In this document: positions 60,151 through 64,000 of the stretch, piece by piece
Numbering within the stretch: position 1 is the stretch's first letter
Layout: each line of letters begins with the position of its first letter
The notes under the pieces: model-generated
What the model was told of the DNA's origin: nothing
Database searches by the model: none
What the model saw: only the letters and a program-made list of their open reading frames with translations
NCBI RefSeq assembly: GCF_005765165.1
Contig: NZ_VCIW01000001.1
Coordinates: 496,001 to 560,000, forward strand
DNA: 64,000 bases
Direction: 5' to 3'
From: Paenibacillus antri
Lineage (GTDB): Bacteria; Bacillota; Bacilli; Paenibacillales; YIM-B00363
Position numbers and translations under genes: made by a program

Positions 60151-61865
60151 GGCGTCACCTCCGTCTGCCCCGTCGCCGCGATGCTGCGTTCCGTCAGCTC
60201 GCGAATCGGCGCGGGACGGACCGGCGCGGCGATGCGCATGCCGTCCGCCTCGAGCGTGCACGTCTCGCCGTCCGTCGCGGCGACGTACGGCGCCGTCGAC
60301 GCGCCGAGCGCGAACTGACCGGCGACGATCGCCCGCTCGAGCGCCGCGAGGCGAATGTCCTGCGCCTCCCCTTCGTACAAGATCACGTCGACGCCGATCG
60401 TGCCGTTCTCCCGCGCGATCTCATATCGGATCGCATGCCCTCCGAACGCGGCCGCACCCAGATCGACCGTAATCGGCAGCTCGCCGATTCGGCCGACGCA
60501 GCGCGGAAGCGCCCCGTCCCGCGGGAGCCAATCCGCCTCGACCGACTCGATCGCGCCGCCGATTTCGAAGCGCAGCCGCAGGTCCTTCGCGCGGATCGTC
60601 CCGTCCCGGATGAGATGCAGGTTCGGATGCCGGTCGCCGCCGTCGGTAGCGAAGTGCACCGCGAACAGCGCGCGACCGTCCCGCTGGGCGGCGAGCAGCC
60701 AAGCGCCGGTGTAATCGTAGCCGTCATGCAGCGCGCGCAGATGCACGTAGACCGGGCCGGACGGCGTCGCGGCGTACGCCAACAGGCTCCGGCGCTGGTT
60801 CCATAGATCGCCGTGACTGACCGTCGCGAGGCTGTAGTCCTCGGTCGCGTACGTGACGGCGTATCGCTGCTTGCCGCCCGCGTCTACGAGCAGCGGCTGA
60901 ACTAAGCTCGAGGTGCGCGGCTCGACGAAGCGAGAGACGAACTTGTCCGGGCAGCGAATCCGATTCCCGTACCACATCGTGTGGTAGTGGAACGCTTCTT
61001 CGGGCAGCCACGTCACCCGGCCCTCTAGCGCATGCTGCAGAAACGACAGCACGTGCGGCTGCAGCAGCTCCGAGTACGCGCGCGCGTGCGGGCCGGACCA
61101 CTGTCCGGTGCGCGGATGAAACCGCTCGGCTACAATCGCCCACGCGACGTCGAGCAGCTCTTCCGCCAATCGACGCGCAACGGGACTGCCGGTCTCCGTG
61201 AGGATGCTCGACAGCTCCTCGATCGCGACCGTCGTGTACGTCGGACTGTTGAACTCTTGGAACGTCCCGCTCTCCATCGTGTAGTCGTAGAAGCGCTGAA
61301 GCCGCGCGAGCCCGTACGCCTCCACGTCGGCGTCGCCGAGCCATTCGCCCGCGCACAGCGTCACGAACGCGCCCATGATGGCGATGTTCGTGTAATGCGG
61401 GCCGACGTTGCGCCGGATGATCGCCTGGCAGGCGTTGCGCACCGCCTGCTCGATCGAACCGCGAAGCGCCTCCGGCAGCGTGCCGCTATGGCGCTTCAGC
61501 GTTAACAACAACGGCTTGCCGATGAAGTCCGCCCAGTTCCAATCCGGCGGCGCCATCTGCGTCAGCGGCTCTTCGTAAAACCAAGACCAGATGCCGAACG
61601 TCTTGTTCTCGGGATTCGTGTCCTGCGCCTCCACGAGCCGCGTCAATACCTCGAACGCGCGCTCCCGATGTTGCGGAAGACCGCCGTCCAGCAGCGCGAG
61701 GGCGTAATACGCCGCCGTCCGCGTTCGATGGACTTCGCCGATGTCCTCCGTAAGCGTCGTATGGTAGCCCGGACTGGTAAACGGCTCCGTCACCGCCCGC
61801 ATCGCGGCGTTATACGCCGCCTCTTGTCGCTCCAGTTCCCGCAGCAGCAGATCGTGTTCGTTCAT
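60147..61865 (-). CDS. Uncharacterised toroid plus beta-sandwich protein
   Basis: 572 residues from the ATG at 61865 (GGAGG nine bases upstream, ATGA overlap with the preceding gene). The N-terminal 330 residues are helical (RTRTAAYYALALLDGG, HYTNIAIMGAFVTLCAGEW), like an alpha/alpha toroid; the C-terminal part is beta-rich. That layout resembles polysaccharide lyases of the heparinase type, but I recognise no family signature. No signal peptide. Coupled to GH105, so processing of a uronic-acid glycan is a fair guess. Confidence 0.6.
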   Translation of the reverse strand: MNEHDLLLRELERQEAAYNAAMRAVTEPFTSPGYHTTLTEDIGEVHRTRTAAYYALALLDGGLPQHRERAFEVLTRLVEAQDTNPENKTFGIWSWFYEEPLTQMAPPDWNWADFIGKPLLLTLKRHSGTLPEALRGSIEQAVRNACQAIIRRNVGPHYTNIAIMGAFVTLCAGEWLGDADVEAYGLARLQRFYDYTMESGTFQEFNSPTYTTVAIEELSSILTETGSPVARRLAEELLDVAWAIVAERFHPRTGQWSGPHARAYSELLQPHVLSFLQHALEGRVTWLPEEAFHYHTMWYGNRIRCPDKFVSRFVEPRTSSLVQPLLVDAGGKQRYAVTYATEDYSLATVSHGDLWNQRRSLLAYAATPSGPVYVHLRALHDGYDYTGAWLLAAQRDGRALFAVHFATDGGDRHPNLHLIRDGTIRAKDLRLRFEIGGAIESVEADWLPRDGALPRCVGRIGELPITVDLGAAAFGGHAIRYEIARENGTIGVDVILYEGEAQDIRLAALERAIVAGQFALGASTAPYVAATDGETCTLEADGMRIAAPVRPAPIRELTERSIAATGQTEVTP

Positions 61866-64000
61866 TCGTCGTCCCCTCCGTCGGTGTCCAAAATCCGAAA
61901 CAAGCGAGCGTCTCCCGCCTCGACCCGCATCCGGCTTGCATTCGCTTCCCGATGCTCCTCCGTCCCAAGCTCCGACAACAACCCGCTCCCGTAAGGCAGC
62001 CGCAGCTCCGTCTCGACCGCTTCGTCCGCGACATTCCAGACGAACAAGTACCCCGCGCCGTCCGCGCCCCGGACCGCGACCGCCCGCAGCGCGGCGGCGC
62101 CGCACCGAACCGCGACCGCCCCGCCGCCCGCGGCGAACGCCCGGGTGACGTCATGCGTCTCGCTGGATCGGACGACCGCGCCGACGTCGAAGTACGGCTC
62201 GCCGGCTTCCCGCCGCGTCAACCCCAGCTCCGCGTCGATGCACAGCGCGTCCGCGTACAGCGTGCCGAGCCCGTCGTCATGCCCCCGATCGGCGTATCGC
62301 TTCGGGGCGATATTGCGCCGGCCCGGGCGATACAGCGTAAGCCCGCCGCCGTAGACGGCGACGACGCCGATCGCGTCCTCGACGTTCGCCCACGCCGAAT
62401 CGAGCGACAGCGTCTCCTCCCGCGAATGACCTGCCCCCTCTACGACTCGCGTCCCGCTCTCCGCGTGCAGCGTCCGCCGCCCGCCGTTGAACAGGTCGTT
62501 CGGAATTTGCAGATGCAGGCTCATCACCGCCTCGGCATAGCTGCGCACCGGCGAGACGGCATGCTGCAGCACGATCATCGTCGTATCGTCCGGCAGCGCG
62601 GCGACCGCGGTTCGCTGCGCCGCGAGCCGCTCGCGCGGCATCCCTTCGCCGAGCAGCTTCTCGGTAAAGATATGATGCACGCCGCAGGTAAGAAATCCGC
62701 CGGGAAACTCGCGCTCCCGATGCGCGGCCACCTCGTGCACGGGATGATTGCCCAGCCCATGGATTCGCCCGGCCAAATTCCAGCGCCACTCCGCGAGGCT
62801 GCTGTCGCCCGGCGGCAGGCACAGCCCCTGCGGCTTCTCCGCCGCCTTCCACACCCAAGACGCGATCCGCTTCGGACTGCGGTGGAACGCCGCGCCGTGG
62901 AACGCGTCCGACCAGGCGAAGCGCTCCTCTCCCGCGGCATCCCCGACCGAGGCCGACGCCTCCCTTCCCCAGTACGCCCCCATCGAAAGCGTCACCGCCC
63001 GGTCCGACTCCAGCCGCGTATAATAGTAAGGCGACCGCCGGGCCAGCGTCCGGCAGCGCACGGACAAGTACGAACCGTCGCCGTTCGCCGCCTGCTCCCG
63101 CTCCACGAGCGAAAGCCAGCCCGACATCCAGCCTTTGCACCGTTCGCCCCATAGATCCTCCGCGAGCAGCCACGTCGGGATCATGTAATCTTGGCAGTAC
63201 GTATACGGCACGCGCGTATCTCCTCCGATCCGGAGCAGCCTCCCGTCGGGGAACAACAATCGCTTCACCAGCTCCCACAGTTCGCGGGCCCGGTGGTACA
63301 GCGCCTCCGGCGGCCGCAAGCCCCGGCGCTTGAAGTCGAAATGCAGCATCGCGACGTTCGACAAGCAGATGACCATGTATCCGACGTTCAAATAGCCGTG
63401 ATGATGGAGCGCGTACGAGGGGAAGAAGTTGTCCCCGACGAACCGGTCCATCACGCGCTTCCCGTCGACGACCGCTTCGTTCGACGCGTCCGCCGCGACG
63501 GAGATCGAGTTGATCAGCAGCCGCGAGCCCTGCTCCCGGTACGCCTCCGCCTGCGACAGGTCCGGATACAAGCTCGCGACGCGATGCAGCAGCGCTCCGT
63601 TCCACAGATTGCTCTCCGGCTTGTTCTTCCCGCTCGCGTTGTCCGGATGGCCGACGACCGGATACGACGAGAGCACCCAGTCCGCCTCCGAGACGAGCAC
63701 GCGCCGAAGCATCGCGCGGTCGTCGTCCGTCAGCCGGTCCGCGATCGCCTCGACGCCGTGCATCATGCGCTCCACCCCGAGCGCGCTGATCCACGTATGC
63801 CCCCACTTCGTGCCGTCCGTGCAATGGAAGTCCCCCTCCAGATGCGACGCCAGCGAAAACCGGAGCGTCCCGAGCGCCAACGCGTGCAGCCGCTCCCGAT
63901 CAAGCCCGCCCTCGATCTCCGGCAGCTCGGGCGCCGCGGCCAACGCCGCGAACGCCCCGAACGCCTTCTGATTCGTCTGGACGCCCCAGCTGCCGAACCC
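61862..64000 (-). CDS. Large uncharacterised protein, N-terminus beyond window
   Basis: The open frame continues to the right edge (GFGSWGVQTNQKAFGAFAAL precedes the first internal methionine), so at least 713 residues are encoded. It has a helical N-terminal half (WGHTWISALGVERMMHG, NESNLWNGALLHRVASLY-like words, YLNVGYMVICLSN) and a beta-rich C-terminal half, like a heparinase/hyaluronate-lyase type toroid-plus-sandwich. Family not recognised. It overlaps the next gene by four bases (ATGA), making a three-gene translational chain ending in GH105. Confidence 0.6.
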   Translation of the reverse strand, partial: GFGSWGVQTNQKAFGAFAALAAAPELPEIEGGLDRERLHALALGTLRFSLASHLEGDFHCTDGTKWGHTWISALGVERMMHGVEAIADRLTDDDRAMLRRVLVSEADWVLSSYPVVGHPDNASGKNKPESNLWNGALLHRVASLYPDLSQAEAYREQGSRLLINSISVAADASNEAVVDGKRVMDRFVGDNFFPSYALHHHGYLNVGYMVICLSNVAMLHFDFKRRGLRPPEALYHRARELWELVKRLLFPDGRLLRIGGDTRVPYTYCQDYMIPTWLLAEDLWGERCKGWMSGWLSLVEREQAANGDGSYLSVRCRTLARRSPYYYTRLESDRAVTLSMGAYWGREASASVGDAAGEERFAWSDAFHGAAFHRSPKRIASWVWKAAEKPQGLCLPPGDSSLAEWRWNLAGRIHGLGNHPVHEVAAHREREFPGGFLTCGVHHIFTEKLLGEGMPRERLAAQRTAVAALPDDTTMIVLQHAVSPVRSYAEAVMSLHLQIPNDLFNGGRRTLHAESGTRVVEGAGHSREETLSLDSAWANVEDAIGVVAVYGGGLTLYRPGRRNIAPKRYADRGHDDGLGTLYADALCIDAELGLTRREAGEPYFDVGAVVRSSETHDVTRAFAAGGGAVAVRCGAAALRAVAVRGADGAGYLFVWNVADEAVETELRLPYGSGLLSELGTEEHREANASRMRVEAGDARLFRILDTDGGDDE

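Overview
The window looks like chromosome of a Paenibacillus-type Gram-positive spore former. It encodes S-layer-homology (SLH) surface proteins, a YjcZ-type small sporulation protein, strong AAGGAGG-type ribosome binding sites with frequent GTG/TTG starts, GH76/GH125/GH105 glycan enzymes, DUF5696 and Yip1-domain proteins beside carbohydrate ABC transporters, and a GntR/LacI-type chimeric regulator. No rRNA, tRNA or CRISPR array was seen.

Region 1 (1-15.1 kb, visibly AT-rich, almost all on the minus strand) is a defence-type island. It holds (a) a GHKL ATPase (cut by the window edge) behind a HerA-like translocase and a NurA-like nuclease; (b) a tightly overlapping five-gene operon: DGQHR (DndB-like) protein, beta-propeller, GHKL ATPase, a radical-SAM-like protein that has lost its iron-sulfur cysteines, and an intact B12-binding-type radical SAM enzyme, with a palindromic operator at its promoter and a strong terminator at its end; (c) a decayed IS21-family istB relic; (d) a NACHT/STAND NTPase followed by a RelA/SpoT-type nucleotide pyrophosphokinase. 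Systems (b) and (d) are the best candidates for undescribed biology.

Region 2 (15.1-31 kb) turns sharply GC-rich but still carries nuclease and defence genes: a PLD-DEAD-DUF3427 helicase, a membrane-bound Mrr-like endonuclease, a Septu-like ATPase-HNH pair, an AT-rich membrane protein and a wHTH-PDDEXK protein. Between them lie an MFS exporter, a large SLH protein, and a cluster of decayed genes (a frameshifted copy of a small membrane protein, and truncated Rpn and VCBS genes joined head to head). A shared 5' element precedes three separate nuclease-like genes (19.4, 30.85 and 57.0 kb).

Region 3 (31-49.6 kb) is an alpha-1,6-mannan utilisation locus: a ten-gene minus-strand operon (two solute-binding proteins, two permease pairs, NHL-Yip1 and DUF5696 proteins, a secreted GH76 and a lipoprotein), a cytoplasmic GH125-GH76 operon, and a divergent GntR/LacI regulator. 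Both operon promoters have TTGACA boxes embedded in the same operator-like sequence that also precedes the regulator. The inferred flow is outside cleavage by lipid-anchored GH76, uptake by the ABC systems, and inside trimming by GH76 and GH125.

Region 4 (49.6-64 kb) holds an apparent dockerin protein next to a cohesin-SLH anchoring protein, an inverted-repeat cluster, an alpha/beta hydrolase coupled to a NERD nuclease, small sporulation-type proteins, a methyltransferase, a coiled-coil protein, and the start of a second glycan locus (GH105 with two uncharacterised large proteins) running off the right edge.
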